A stretch of DNA of 64,000 bases from DASUBN01 sp036000105. GTDB lineage: Bacteria > Pseudomonadota > Gammaproteobacteria > Natronospirales > REEB76. Below are positions 9,962 to 19,056 of this stretch, piece by piece. Where the stretch lies: assembly GCA_036000105.1 (NCBI GenBank), contig DASYGE010000015.1:1-64000 (forward strand). The letters run 5' to 3'. Position numbers and translations under genes: made by a program. The notes beneath the pieces were generated by a model, which made no database searches, was not told the origin of the DNA, and saw only the letters and a program-made list of their open reading frames with translations. The first letter of the stretch is position 1; each line of letters starts with the position of its first letter.

Positions 9962-12709
9962 ATGGGATTGATACGCGCCGGTAAGGCGCTGGGCAGCGTG
10001 CGCGGTAGCTATCTGGTGGCACTGGCGGTGTTGGCAGCCGGCCTCACGTTCACTGCTGTCAGCTACCGCATCACCCGTAACAACGAGGCAGCGGCGCGTC
10101 AAGCGCGCTTCACCCTGTACGCCACGCAGGTGGTGAACACCATCAACGCGCGTTTCACCCAGTATCTTGCCCTGCTGGATAGCAGCACCGGCCTGTTCGC
10201 AGTCTCCGGGGACGTGAAGCGGGCGGATTGGCGCACATTCTCCGATGCCCTCTCGCTCACCAGCAAGTATCCGGGCATATCCAGCCTGCAGTATCTGGCG
10301 TACATACCCAAGGACCGGTTGAGCGCGTTCCTCGCGGCCACCCGGGCCGATGGCGCGCCGGGCTTCACCATCCGGCCCGCCGGCATGCGCGACTTCTATT
10401 GTCCGATCGTCTATGTAGCTCCGCCAGAGCCAGGCAACTTCACCCAAGGCTTCGATCCCTGCCAGGTATCCCATGCGGGTACGCAGGTTCTCATGCTGGC
10501 GCGGGACAGCGGTGAGAGCACTTTATTGAGTGCGCCTCTCAGGCTGACCGATGAACAGAAGGTGGTCCACCGCGGTGTGGTGGCCGTGCGCGCCCTCTAC
10601 CGCTCGGGCATGGATATCTCCACCGTCGCCGGGCGACGTGCCGCCGCCTATGGTTGGGTGGCCGAGACTCTGCCGGTAGACACCATGGTGCAGGACGTAT
10701 TGCCCGCCAGCCTGGTGATGAACCTGGATATCCGCGATGTCGGCGTACCCGGCAGCGAGGGCATGGTGTTCGATCGTAACGAGATGCATCAGGATCCCGA
10801 TCCTTGGTGGAAGATGGCCACGGTCAGATCGACCTACACCACCACCCTCCATATGGGCGGGCGTCAGTGGGTGCTGGATTTCGCCGAACACTCCAGCCTC
10901 GCGCTCGCCTCGCTGTTCACGGTACTGGCGGGGATTATGGTCAGCGTGCCTCTGGCCCTCTTGGTGCTCAACCTCGGGCTCACCCGCAGCCGCGCCTTGC
11001 GGCTCGCAGCGAAGATGACCGTCTCCCTGCGGGAACAGCAGCAGCTCCTGTCCTCCATCACCGGCAACATCTCCGACGGCATCTACCGCAGCACGCCGGA
11101 CAAGGGCATGGTGTACGCCAACGACGCCCTGGCCCGCATGTTCGGCTACGCCAGTGCCACCGAACTCATGAGTGTCGCCGGCCCCATCCTGTACGCCAAC
11201 CCGCGCCGCCGCCAGGAGCTGGAGCGGCTGCTGGACGACAAGGGCCAATACCACAACGAGGAAGTGGAATATCAACGCAAGGATGGTAGCCGCTTCTTCG
11301 GCACCAACAGCGCCATCACCGTCAAGGGTGCCGATGGCGTGCCACTGTATTTCGACGGCTTGATCGCCGACATCACCGACCGCAAGCGCGCCGAGCAGCA
11401 GGTCTATCAACTGGCGCATTACGACAGCCTGACGGGCCTGCCCAACCGTGCCTTGCTGCGCGATCGGCTCGGTCAGGCCATCTATGACGCACGCCGGCGC
11501 GATGCCAGGCTCGCGGTGCTCTTCCTGGATCTCGATAGCTTCAAGACCGTGAACGACTCCCTGGGCCATGAGACCGGTGACAAGCTATTGCAAGCGGTGG
11601 CCGGGCGCCTGCGGGAGAACATGCGCGACAGCGACACCATCAGCCGCCAGGGCGGCGATGAATTCCTGCTGATCCTGCGCGACGTCACCGATGCCCATGC
11701 GGTGGCACACTTCGCCGAGAAACTGCTGGAAGTTTTCGCGGTGCCTTACAGCGTCGGTGAATATGAGCTGCACATCAGCCCAAGCATCGGCATCAGCCTG
11801 TTCCCGGACGATGCCGGCGACATCGATGCCCTGGTGCGCAATGCCGATGCAGCCATGTACCAGGCCAAGGAGAATGGCCGCTCCAGTTACCAATTCTTCA
11901 CCCAGGAGATGAACAGCCGCGCCTATGAGCGCCTGTCCCTGGAGAGCAGCCTCAGGCTCGCCATCCAGCGCAATGAATTCGTCCTGCATTACCAGCCGCA
12001 GATAGACCTGCAGGGTGGGCGTATCGTGGGCGTGGAAGCCCTGTTGCGCTGGCACAGCCCGGGCATGGAACCGGTGCCGCCTGCGGTGTTCGTGCCGGTG
12101 CTGGAGAGCAGCGGCATGATCGGCGAAGTGGGGGAATGGGTGCTGCGGGAAGCCTGCCGCCAGAACCGCGCGTGGCAGAGCCAAGGCCTGCCGAAGATGC
12201 CGGTGGCCGTGAACCTCTCGGCCATCCAATTCAACCGGCGCAACATGGCGGACATGATCGCCGGCATCCTGAGCGAGACCGGTCTCGACGCACCTTATCT
12301 GGAACTGGAGTTCACCGAGAGCGCGGTGATGCGCGACACCCGCGACATAGGCAACACCATCCGGCGCCTGGGCGAGCTCGGCGTCCGGCTCGCCCTGGAC
12401 GACTTCGGTACCGGCTATTCCTCCTTGAGCTACTTGAGGCGGTTCCACCTGGACAAGATCAAGATCGACCAGTCCTTCGTGCGAGACTTGAGCCTGGACC
12501 CGGATGATGCGGCCATCACTGTCGCCATCATCGGCATGGCCCAGAACCTCAAAGTGGCGGTGGTGGCGGAGGGTGTAGAGACCCGGGAGCAGGGCGAGTT
12601 CCTGCGCAACCACGGCTGCGATGCCATGCAGGGTTTCTACTTCAGCAAACCCCTGACCGCCGAGGCCTTCGCGGCGCTCTTGCGCAGCGATTATCGGCTG
12701 GGGTTCTAG
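9962..12709 (+). CDS. membrane CHASE-PAS-GGDEF-EAL cyclic-di-GMP enzyme
   Basis: A 915-residue signalling protein. It has an N-terminal membrane segment near 18-38, a periplasmic CHASE domain (about 60-285, with FSDALSLTSKYPGISSLQYLAYIP and the downstream VVAVRALYR), and a second membrane segment near 308-335. A PAS domain follows (about 355-470), then GGDEF (about 480-640) and EAL (about 660-905). The synthase motif GGDEF is intact at 564-568, with an RDSD inhibitory site exactly five residues before it. The phosphodiesterase motif EAL is at 692-694, with EFTES, LDDFGTGYSSL and KIDQSFV intact. Both activities are therefore possible. The CHASE domain suggests control by an external small molecule. 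It appears to be a single-gene unit. Confidence 0.92.
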   Translation: MGLIRAGKALGSVRGSYLVALAVLAAGLTFTAVSYRITRNNEAAARQARFTLYATQVVNTINARFTQYLALLDSSTGLFAVSGDVKRADWRTFSDALSLTSKYPGISSLQYLAYIPKDRLSAFLAATRADGAPGFTIRPAGMRDFYCPIVYVAPPEPGNFTQGFDPCQVSHAGTQVLMLARDSGESTLLSAPLRLTDEQKVVHRGVVAVRALYRSGMDISTVAGRRAAAYGWVAETLPVDTMVQDVLPASLVMNLDIRDVGVPGSEGMVFDRNEMHQDPDPWWKMATVRSTYTTTLHMGGRQWVLDFAEHSSLALASLFTVLAGIMVSVPLALLVLNLGLTRSRALRLAAKMTVSLREQQQLLSSITGNISDGIYRSTPDKGMVYANDALARMFGYASATELMSVAGPILYANPRRRQELERLLDDKGQYHNEEVEYQRKDGSRFFGTNSAITVKGADGVPLYFDGLIADITDRKRAEQQVYQLAHYDSLTGLPNRALLRDRLGQAIYDARRRDARLAVLFLDLDSFKTVNDSLGHETGDKLLQAVAGRLRENMRDSDTISRQGGDEFLLILRDVTDAHAVAHFAEKLLEVFAVPYSVGEYELHISPSIGISLFPDDAGDIDALVRNADAAMYQAKENGRSSYQFFTQEMNSRAYERLSLESSLRLAIQRNEFVLHYQPQIDLQGGRIVGVEALLRWHSPGMEPVPPAVFVPVLESSGMIGEVGEWVLREACRQNRAWQSQGLPKMPVAVNLSAIQFNRRNMADMIAGILSETGLDAPYLELEFTESAVMRDTRDIGNTIRRLGELGVRLALDDFGTGYSSLSYLRRFHLDKIKIDQSFVRDLSLDPDDAAITVAIIGMAQNLKVAVVAEGVETREQGEFLRNHGCDAMQGFYFSKPLTAEAFAALLRSDYRLGF

Positions 12710-12724
12710 ATCTCCTTGGGCGCC

Positions 12725-13984
12725 ATGGGAATGAACCGCAGCGTGGTCCGATGGGTGGTCTTGGCTCTCTCGCTATGTCTATGCATCCCTGCCGTATATG
12801 CGGACGATGGCGATGCCCAAAACATGCCCGGCGCACTCGGCAGCTATCCCATGACCCGTGAAGCCTCCGGTACCAGTTGGCAGCCGGACGCTTCCGCCAT
12901 GGAGGGCATCATGTCCATGCAGGACGACTGGATGCACATGCTGCATGGCTATGTGGATCAGGTGTATGACCATCAGGGTGGGCCCCGGGGCGCCACGGAG
13001 AATTTCTCCGAGGGCATGTTCATGGCCATGGCGGAGCGGCAGTGGGGCGCCGACACGCTGGGTCTCCGTTCCATGCTGTCCCTGGACCCGCTCATGGGCA
13101 AGCAGGGGTACCCTCTGTTATTGCAGAGCGGTGAGACCCCCGATGGGGTGCACCCGCTCATAGATCGCCAGCATCCCCATGATCTCTTCATGGAACTCGC
13201 CGTCATCTATAGCCACGACCTCGGGGATGAGCGGTCGTTATATGCGTATGCCGGCCTGCCCGGTGAGCCGGCCCTGGGGCCGCCCACCTTCATGCACCGG
13301 GAGTCGGGTATGGATGATCCCGAAGCCCCCATCTCCCATCACTGGCTGGATTCCACCCATGTGAGCTATGGCGTCGTCACCCTGGGCTATGTCTTCGGCA
13401 CCCTCAAGCTGGAAGCTTCCGCTTTCCACGGCCGGGAACCTGACCAGTTCCGCTGGAACATCGAGACTGGCCGCCTGGATTCGGCGGCACTGCGTGTCTC
13501 CTGGAACCCGGATGAGCACTGGTCCCTGCAACTGAGCCGCGGGTATATCCACAGCCCGGAACAGTTGCAGCCCGAAGTGGATCAGGATCGCGTGACCGCT
13601 TCCGTCATATATGCGCAGCCCATGGGCGCGGGAGGCCGCTGGACCACTACCGTCGCCTGGGGTCAGGACCGTAACAAGCCGGGCCACACCCTGGATGCCT
13701 GGCTCGCCGAGAGCGAGCTCATGCCCGATGCCCATGACACGTTCTTCGCCCGGGCCGAGCGGGTACAGGAAGATGAGTTGTTCACCACGGGATCGCCTCT
13801 GGCGGGAGATGTAACCGGTGTCGGCAAACTGAGTATCGGTTACATACACGACTGGCCCCTGGCCGCGCATCTCAAGTTCGGCGTGGGCGGTCTCGTGAGT
13901 GCTTACGCTCTGCCGGGCCAGGTCCAGACTGCCTACGCCAGCCCCCATTCCTATATGCTGTTCCTCCGCTTGAAACTCGACTGA
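12725..13984 (+). CDS. probable outer-membrane beta-barrel protein, Met/His-rich N-terminus
   Basis: About 419 residues with a signal peptide (VVLALSLCLCIPAVYA-DD). Starts at 12725 (ATG) or 12731 (ATG) are both possible; GGG lies 4 bases before the first. The mature N-terminal 60 residues are rich in Met and His (for example MEGIMSMQDDWMHMLHGY), and DRQHPHDLFMEL and ISHHWLDSTHVSYG add further histidines. The rest has alternating aromatic/polar strands typical of barrels and ends YMLFLRLKLD. I recall similar unnamed proteins near copper-handling genes, but no metal transporter is next to this one. Exact function is unknown. The aldo/keto reductase starts 14 bases downstream. Confidence 0.55.
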   Translation: MGMNRSVVRWVVLALSLCLCIPAVYADDGDAQNMPGALGSYPMTREASGTSWQPDASAMEGIMSMQDDWMHMLHGYVDQVYDHQGGPRGATENFSEGMFMAMAERQWGADTLGLRSMLSLDPLMGKQGYPLLLQSGETPDGVHPLIDRQHPHDLFMELAVIYSHDLGDERSLYAYAGLPGEPALGPPTFMHRESGMDDPEAPISHHWLDSTHVSYGVVTLGYVFGTLKLEASAFHGREPDQFRWNIETGRLDSAALRVSWNPDEHWSLQLSRGYIHSPEQLQPEVDQDRVTASVIYAQPMGAGGRWTTTVAWGQDRNKPGHTLDAWLAESELMPDAHDTFFARAERVQEDELFTTGSPLAGDVTGVGKLSIGYIHDWPLAAHLKFGVGGLVSAYALPGQVQTAYASPHSYMLFLRLKLD

Positions 13985-13998
13985 TGGAGGAGAACCCC

Positions 13999-14994
13999 AT
14001 GAGCAGTGCATTCCCGCGGCGCAAACTCGGTAAACAGGGGCTCACGGTCTCAGCTTTGGGCCTCGGCTGCATGGGTATGTCGGATTTCTACAAAGGCGGC
14101 GAAGGCGAGCAGGAATCCATCGCCACTATCCACCGCGCCCTGGATCTCGGCATCGACTTCCTGGACACCGCCGACATGTACGGCCCTTTCACCAACGAAG
14201 AGCTGGTGGGGAAAGCCATCAAGGGCAGGCGCGACCGTTACATCGTCGCGACCAAGTTCGGCAACCAGCGCACCGCCGACGGCAAGTACCTGGGTGTCAA
14301 CGGTCGTCCCGAGTACGTGCGCGCCTGCTGCGATGCCTCCCTGAAACGCCTCGGGGTGGATCATATAGACCTCTATTACCAGCATCGGGTGGATCTCAAT
14401 ACCCCCATCGAGGACACGGTAGGCGCCATGGCGGAACTGGTGAAGCAAGGCAAGGTGCGTTACCTAGGTCTCTCGGAAGCGTCACCCGCCACCATCCGCC
14501 GCGCCCACAAGGTGCACCCCATCAGCGCACTGCAATCAGAATATTCCCTGTGGACCCGTGAACCGGAGGACGAGATACTCCCCACGATACGGGAACTCGG
14601 TATCGGCTTCGTGGCCTATAGCCCCTTGGGGCGTGGCTTCCTCACGAGCAGCCTGAAACGCTTCGAAGACCTGGCGCCGGGCGACTGGCGGCGCAACGCG
14701 CCGCGTTTCCAGGGGGAGAACTTCCAGAAGAACCTGGATGTGGTGGCGCGGGTGGAGAAGATCGCCCGGGATCGCGGCGTGCTGCCCTCCCAGATCGCGC
14801 TTGCCTGGCTGTTGCACCGGGGCCAGGACATCGCACCCATCCCCGGCACCAAGCGCCGTAAATACCTGGAAGAGAACGCCGCTGCGGCTGCCATCACCCT
14901 GAGTCCCGATGAATTGAAGCGCATCGATGCGGCTTTCCCCAAGGGCATCGCCTCCGGCAACCGTTATGCAGACATGAGCACCGTCAATCGCTGA
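13999..14994 (+). CDS. aldo/keto reductase (AKR13/YakC-like)
   Basis: NADPH-dependent oxidoreductase of 331 residues reducing aldehydes or ketones. The TIM-barrel motifs are clear: LGLGCMGMSDFYKGG, the catalytic D-Y pair in DFLDTADMYGPFTNEELVGKA, the lysine in IVATKFGNQ and the histidine in IDLYYQHRVD. The cofactor end is marked by LAWLLHRGQDIAPIPGTKRRKYLEENAAA. I chose the ATG at 13999 because GGAGGAG lies 6 bases before it; an in-frame ATG at 13984 overlaps the previous stop. It sits between the outer-membrane protein and the GST-like gene with short gaps, so an operon for detoxification of reactive carbonyls is plausible (inference). Confidence 0.9.
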   Translation: MSSAFPRRKLGKQGLTVSALGLGCMGMSDFYKGGEGEQESIATIHRALDLGIDFLDTADMYGPFTNEELVGKAIKGRRDRYIVATKFGNQRTADGKYLGVNGRPEYVRACCDASLKRLGVDHIDLYYQHRVDLNTPIEDTVGAMAELVKQGKVRYLGLSEASPATIRRAHKVHPISALQSEYSLWTREPEDEILPTIRELGIGFVAYSPLGRGFLTSSLKRFEDLAPGDWRRNAPRFQGENFQKNLDVVARVEKIARDRGVLPSQIALAWLLHRGQDIAPIPGTKRRKYLEENAAAAAITLSPDELKRIDAAFPKGIASGNRYADMSTVNR

Positions 14995-15015
14995 CTGCCG
15001 CATTGGAGAAAGTCC

Positions 15016-15675
15016 TTGGATAAGTTTGAGCTCATCATCGGCAACAAGACCTACTCTTCTTGGTCCCTGCGCCCCTGGCTCGTGCTCAAGCATGTGGGTA
15101 CGGTGTTCAGCGAGTCTCGGGTGGTCCTGTATGTGCCGGGATTCAAACGAGAGATCCTGCGCCATAGCGGCGCCGGCCGAGTGCCGGTACTGAAGCACGG
15201 AGCGCTCACCATCTGGGATTCCCTCGCCATCTGCGAATACCTGGCGGAGCAGTACCCCGATGCCCGGCTTTGGCCCGAGTCGGCGGAGGTGCGCGCCGAA
15301 GCCCGCAGTCTGAGCGCCGAGATGCACTCAGGCTTCAGCCTCATACGCAGTCTCATGCCCTTCAATTGCCGCGCCGAGGGGCGGCGCGTGATACGTGGAC
15401 CAGACGTGGATGGCGAGATCGCGCGGGTGGAGGAGATCTGGAACAGCTGCCGCGGTCGGCATAAGACGGCTGGCCCCTGGCTGTTCGGCCGCTTCACCAT
15501 CGCAGACGCCATGTACGCACCCGTGGCCCTGCGCTTCGTCACCTATGGCGTACAACTCAAGGGCGCAGCCCGGGAATATATCGCCACCGTACAGGCCCAT
15601 CTGCCGGTGCAGGAGTGGATCGCCGACGCGAGACAAGAGAAGGAGTTCATGGAATCCAGCGAAGTGGGCCGGTGA
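15016..15675 (+). CDS. glutathione S-transferase-like protein
   Basis: 219 residues with the thioredoxin-like GST N-domain of the group that begins IIGNKTYSSWSLRPWLVLK. GRVPVLKHGALTIWDSLAICEYLAEQYP supplies the cis-proline and the glutathione gamma-Glu-binding Ser. A helical C-domain follows, with FTIADAMYAPVALRF. The start is a TTG preceded by GGAGAAAG; no ATG fits the conserved N-terminus. It probably conjugates or reduces electrophiles with glutathione, or acts as an isomerase; the substrate is unknown. The stop overlaps the next gene by GTGA, showing translational coupling. Confidence 0.85.
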   Translation: MDKFELIIGNKTYSSWSLRPWLVLKHVGTVFSESRVVLYVPGFKREILRHSGAGRVPVLKHGALTIWDSLAICEYLAEQYPDARLWPESAEVRAEARSLSAEMHSGFSLIRSLMPFNCRAEGRRVIRGPDVDGEIARVEEIWNSCRGRHKTAGPWLFGRFTIADAMYAPVALRFVTYGVQLKGAAREYIATVQAHLPVQEWIADARQEKEFMESSEVGR

Positions 15676-16178
15676 ACACCGCTCCCGCTGCGCCGGGCAT
15701 GCTCACGCCGGCGGAATACCAGCTCCTGGCGGCGCCAGCCCTGCAGGTGGCGGCGGAGATGGCCGCCCAGCGGGGCGATCCCCACCTCTATAACGACATG
15801 GCCTCCATGTTGGCTCTGCTCGGCATGGTGAGCGCCCTGGTGCACGCCTATCTGGAAGACGAGGCCAAGCCTGGAGATGCCTCGCCGCAGCCGGTGCTGG
15901 AAGCGGCACCTCTGGCGGTCACGGCCCTGGTGTTCACCGAATCAGGTCTTGAGGTCGCCGAGGTGGATGCCTGCCTCAAGGCCCTCAGCGTCGCCTACCT
16001 CCAGCTGTTGAAACTGGGCATCCTGGGTCCCCAGGATGCCTATGTGGAGAAGGCTTACAGGGAGTTGAGCCGGGGAGAGCGACCAGCGGGGGGCCAGAGC
16101 CTGAAGCAGGCCGCTTTCGCCATGGCCCGGGCCGTGGATGCCTGGGAGGCGTCCCGAGAAGAGGGAGCAAGGTCTTAA
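15672..16178 (+). CDS. hypothetical helical protein
   Basis: 168 residues from the GTG that overlaps the GST-like stop (GTGA). I do not recognise a family. The sequence is Ala/Leu-rich and mostly helical, without signal peptide or membrane segment: a segment around residues 15-65 (LAAPALQVAAEMAAQRGDP, LALLGMVSALVHAYL) and another around 75-150. The close coupling suggests it works with the GST-like protein. It could instead be a small adaptor. lexA follows after 84 bases under its own SOS-controlled promoter. Confidence 0.6.
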   Translation: MNTAPAAPGMLTPAEYQLLAAPALQVAAEMAAQRGDPHLYNDMASMLALLGMVSALVHAYLEDEAKPGDASPQPVLEAAPLAVTALVFTESGLEVAEVDACLKALSVAYLQLLKLGILGPQDAYVEKAYRELSRGERPAGGQSLKQAAFAMARAVDAWEASREEGARS

Positions 16179-16191
16179 GGCCATCAATGGC

Positions 16192-16224
16192 TTGCAATCC
16201 AACTCTACCTGTATATAATCACAG
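16192..16224 (+). promoter_or_regulatory. lexA promoter with overlapping LexA operator (SOS box)
   Basis: TTGCAA (16192-16197) and TATAAT (16214-16219) are separated by 16 bases. The -10 lies inside a LexA box, CTGTATATAATCACAG at 16209-16224, which matches CTG-N10-CAG. LexA binding would block RNA polymerase directly, giving the classic autoregulation of lexA. The ATG is 38 bases downstream of the box. Confidence 0.9.
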
Positions 16225-16262
16225 AAGCTGTAATTTTAATCAGGTATAGGCAGGTTCACCCC

Positions 16263-16865
16263 ATGGACGATGTCACCCCACGTCAGCAGGAAATATTCGA
16301 GCTGATTCAGCGGGTTATAGACGAAACCGGCATGCCGCCCACTCGCGCCGAGATCGCCGACACCCTGGGATTTAAATCTCCCAATGCAGCCGAGGAACAC
16401 CTCCGTGCCCTCGCCCGAAAGGGTATGATTACCTTACTGCCCGGCGCTGCCCGGGGAATCCGCATTACCGATCCTCCCGGTCTCCCGGTAGTCGGCCGGG
16501 TAGCGGCGGGCAGTCCTATTTTGGCGGAACAGCATCTGGAAGGCCGGGTGCGCATGGATCCGCGCCTCTTCCACCCTAAACCCGACTTCCTGCTGCGCGT
16601 GCGCGGCATGAGCATGCGCGACGCCGGCATCATGGACGGGGATTTGGTGGCGGTCAGCCGCTCGGCGGACGTGCGCAACGGCCAGATCGTGGTGGCCCGC
16701 TTGGGGGACGAGGTGACGGTCAAGCGTTATCGCCTGCAGGGCCCGGAAGTGCACCTCCTGCCCGAAAACCCGGCTTTCAACCCCATCGTGGTGGATGTCC
16801 GCAGCCAGGAACTCCTGATCGAGGGAGTGGTGGTGGGGGTCATGCGGGATGCCCAGGTCCAATAG
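16263..16865 (+). CDS. lexA: LexA repressor of the SOS response
   Basis: Dimeric repressor that cleaves itself when stimulated by RecA filaments. The 200-residue length is standard. The winged-helix domain is at 1-68 (TPRQQEIFELI, PPTRAEIADTLGFKSPNAAEEHL is the recognition region). The cleavage site is Ala82-Gly83 (RVAAGSP), and the catalytic dyad is Ser117 (RGMSMRDAG) and Lys154 (TVKRY). The operator in front of the gene is of the E. coli type. No sulA, imuB or recA lies next to it. Confidence 0.97.
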   Translation: MDDVTPRQQEIFELIQRVIDETGMPPTRAEIADTLGFKSPNAAEEHLRALARKGMITLLPGAARGIRITDPPGLPVVGRVAAGSPILAEQHLEGRVRMDPRLFHPKPDFLLRVRGMSMRDAGIMDGDLVAVSRSADVRNGQIVVARLGDEVTVKRYRLQGPEVHLLPENPAFNPIVVDVRSQELLIEGVVVGVMRDAQVQ

Positions 16866-16882
16866 GCCTTTTTCGGCCGCCA

Positions 16883-16911
16883 CTGGCACGTAACTGCCTT
16901 TGGAGTATAAT
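16883..16911 (+). promoter_or_regulatory. candidate kup promoter
   Basis: CTGGCA (16883-16888; 4 of 6 to the -35 consensus), a 17-base spacer and a perfect TATAAT (16906-16911). The predicted start is near 16918, leaving a leader of about 125 bases that contains an FNR-type palindrome and a terminator-like hairpin. Confidence 0.55.
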
Positions 16912-16955
16912 TTCGCGCCCCTGACATGGGGTTTCTAGCGAACTTATTGATTTTA

Positions 16956-16969
16956 TTGATTTAAATCAA
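16956..16969. promoter_or_regulatory. perfect FNR/Anr-type box in the kup leader
   Basis: TTGATTTAAATCAA matches the FNR/Anr consensus TTGAT-N4-ATCAA at all ten fixed positions. It lies about 45 bases downstream of the predicted kup start, so it would fit repression of that promoter, or activation of another start near 17004. Confidence 0.5.
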
Positions 16970-16983
16970 CCGAATTGACCCTG

Positions 16984-17022
16984 CCGGCTGGTCCTCGCTT
17001 CGAGACCGGCCGGTTGTTTTTT
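16984..17022 (+). terminator. terminator-like hairpin in the kup leader
   Basis: CCGGCTGGTC and GACCGGCCGG form a 10-bp stem (one G-T pair) with a 10-base loop, followed directly by TTGTTTTTT. It ends 20 bases before the kup ATG. It could be an attenuator for kup or the end of a transcript begun at 16918. Confidence 0.55.
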
Positions 17023-17042
17023 GGGGATGGCAGCAGTCGCGC

Positions 17043-19049
17043 ATGTCGCATAGCAACGGACAGACCGGTACCGAGCCGCAGACCAGCCGCCGCAATGGCT
17101 ACGGCAACGGGAATGGCGACGGCCACATGGATCGCAAACGCTTCTATGCCCTGGGCCTGGGTGCGCTCGGCGTGGTGTTCGGTGACATCGGCACGAGCCC
17201 CCTGTACACCCTCAGCAGCTGCTTCTCCGCCACCAACGGCCTCGCCATCACCCCTGAGAATGTCCTGGGTGTGCTGTCCCTCGTGTTCTGGTCTCTCGTC
17301 ATCATCGTCTGTCTCAAGTACCAGTTGCTGGTGCTGCGTGCCGACAACAAGGGCGAGGGCGGCATCCTGGCGCTCCTGGCCTTGCTGGATCCCTGGGGCC
17401 GGCGTCATCGCCGGCGCGCCCGCCTGCTAATCGCCCTCGGCATCTTCGGCGCCGCGCTGTTGTACGGTGACGGCATGCTGACGCCGGCCATCTCGGTATT
17501 GAGCGCGGTGGAGGGTCTGCAGCTCGGCTCCGTGGCCCTGTCCCGCGCCCACATCATCCTCATCACAGTGGTGGTGCTGGTGGCCCTGTTCGCCATCCAG
17601 CGCAACGGCACCAACCGGGTCGGCGCGGTGTTCGGGCCCATCATGACCATATGGTTCATCGTGATCGCGGCGTTGGGCGTGAACGCGATCCTGCATTACC
17701 CGATGGTGTTCATGGCCCTCAATCCGGCTTATGCCCTGGGTTTCATCTTCCATCACGGCTTCGCCGACATCCTGGTGTTGGGCGCGGTGTTCCTGTGCGT
17801 CACCGGCGCGGAAGCCCTATATGCGGACATCGGCCATTTCGGCCGCGGTCCCATACGCCTGGCCTGGTTCTGGTACGTGATGCCCGCCCTGGTACTGAAC
17901 TATCTCGGCCAGGGTGCTGCGCTGCTCGCCCATCCGGAGCAGGGCGCGCAACAGTTGTTCTACAGTCTTTCACCCGCCTGGTTCCTCTATCCCCTGGTGG
18001 CCCTGGCCACCATCGCCACGGTGATCGCCTCCCAGGCGGTCATCTCCGGTGCCTTCTCCCTCATGGGTCAGGCCATCCAATTCGGCCAGAGCCCACGCCT
18101 CACCATCGTTCGTACGTCCATGGACGAGAAGGGCCAGCTGTACGTGCCCGCCCTCAACTGGGTGCTGATGGTGGCGACCATCGGCATCGTGCTGGGGTTC
18201 CGCACCTCCGACAACCTGGCCACCGCCTACGGCGTGGCGGTCAGTTCCACCATGGTCATCACCACGATCCTGATCTTCTTCGCCATGCGCGATCAGTGGA
18301 AGTGGAGCCCCTTGGCGGTCTATCCCATCACCGCCGGCCTGCTGGTGGTGGATCTGATGTTCTTCTTCGCCAACATCTACAAGATCTGGGACGGCGGCTG
18401 GCTGCCGCTCCTGGTGGGCCTCATCGGCTTCACCATCATGTCTACCTGGAGCACGGGGCGCAGCAACCTGATAGAACGCTTGCGGGACAGCACCGAACCG
18501 CTGGACGTGTTCCTGGAGCACATCGCCCGGATCAAGCCGGTGCGCGTGCACGGTACCGCCATATTCATGGCCGCCCCGAACCTGGGCACTCCGCCCATGC
18601 TGCAACGGCATCTGGAGCTGAATCAGGTGCTGCATGAGCAGGTGGTGTTGCTGTCGGTGCTCACGGACGACGTGCCGCTGGTGCATCCGGCGCAACGTCT
18701 GGAGTTCCAGAAACTCGATCAAAGCTTCTATCGCATCAACGTGCATTACGGCTTCATGCAGATACCGAACATCCCCAAGGCCCTGAGCAAGGTGAAGAAC
18801 TTCGGCCTGAACATCGACCCGGCCAGCGCCACGTATTACATCGGACGTGAGACCCTGGTCTCGGGCCTGAAGCACGCCCGTTCCATGTGGGCCTGGCGCG
18901 AGAAGCTGTTCGCTTTCCTGTCGCGCAACGCCCTCAGGGCCACGGATTTCTATCAGATACCGCCGGATCGCACCATGGAACTCGGCATCCGCCTGCAGCT
19001 CAACGACCTGCGCGTGCGCCGGGTCGCCCGCGGCGAAGACCGGCATTGA
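17043..19049 (+). CDS. kup: low-affinity potassium transporter Kup
   Basis: Proton-coupled K+ uptake permease of the HAK/KUP/KT family, in the inner membrane. 668 residues with the family hallmark ALGVVFGDIGTSPLYTLSSC near the first membrane segment, GEGGILALLALL, LLYGDGMLTPAISVLSAVEGL, and about 12 hydrophobic segments up to residue 460. A cytoplasmic tail of about 200 residues follows (RIKPVRVHGTAIFMA...GRETL). The first 35 residues are polar, rich in Gly and Asn. The leader contains unusual regulatory candidates (see separate entries). dedA begins 7 bases after the stop. Confidence 0.96.
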   Translation: MSHSNGQTGTEPQTSRRNGYGNGNGDGHMDRKRFYALGLGALGVVFGDIGTSPLYTLSSCFSATNGLAITPENVLGVLSLVFWSLVIIVCLKYQLLVLRADNKGEGGILALLALLDPWGRRHRRRARLLIALGIFGAALLYGDGMLTPAISVLSAVEGLQLGSVALSRAHIILITVVVLVALFAIQRNGTNRVGAVFGPIMTIWFIVIAALGVNAILHYPMVFMALNPAYALGFIFHHGFADILVLGAVFLCVTGAEALYADIGHFGRGPIRLAWFWYVMPALVLNYLGQGAALLAHPEQGAQQLFYSLSPAWFLYPLVALATIATVIASQAVISGAFSLMGQAIQFGQSPRLTIVRTSMDEKGQLYVPALNWVLMVATIGIVLGFRTSDNLATAYGVAVSSTMVITTILIFFAMRDQWKWSPLAVYPITAGLLVVDLMFFFANIYKIWDGGWLPLLVGLIGFTIMSTWSTGRSNLIERLRDSTEPLDVFLEHIARIKPVRVHGTAIFMAAPNLGTPPMLQRHLELNQVLHEQVVLLSVLTDDVPLVHPAQRLEFQKLDQSFYRINVHYGFMQIPNIPKALSKVKNFGLNIDPASATYYIGRETLVSGLKHARSMWAWREKLFAFLSRNALRATDFYQIPPDRTMELGIRLQLNDLRVRRVARGEDRH

Positions 19050-19056
19050 GGCATCC

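Noticed and set aside
16884..16898. Sigma-54-like element TGGCACG...TGCC before kup
   Set aside because: The GG and GC doublets are 9 bases apart instead of 10, and a better sigma-70 promoter overlaps it.
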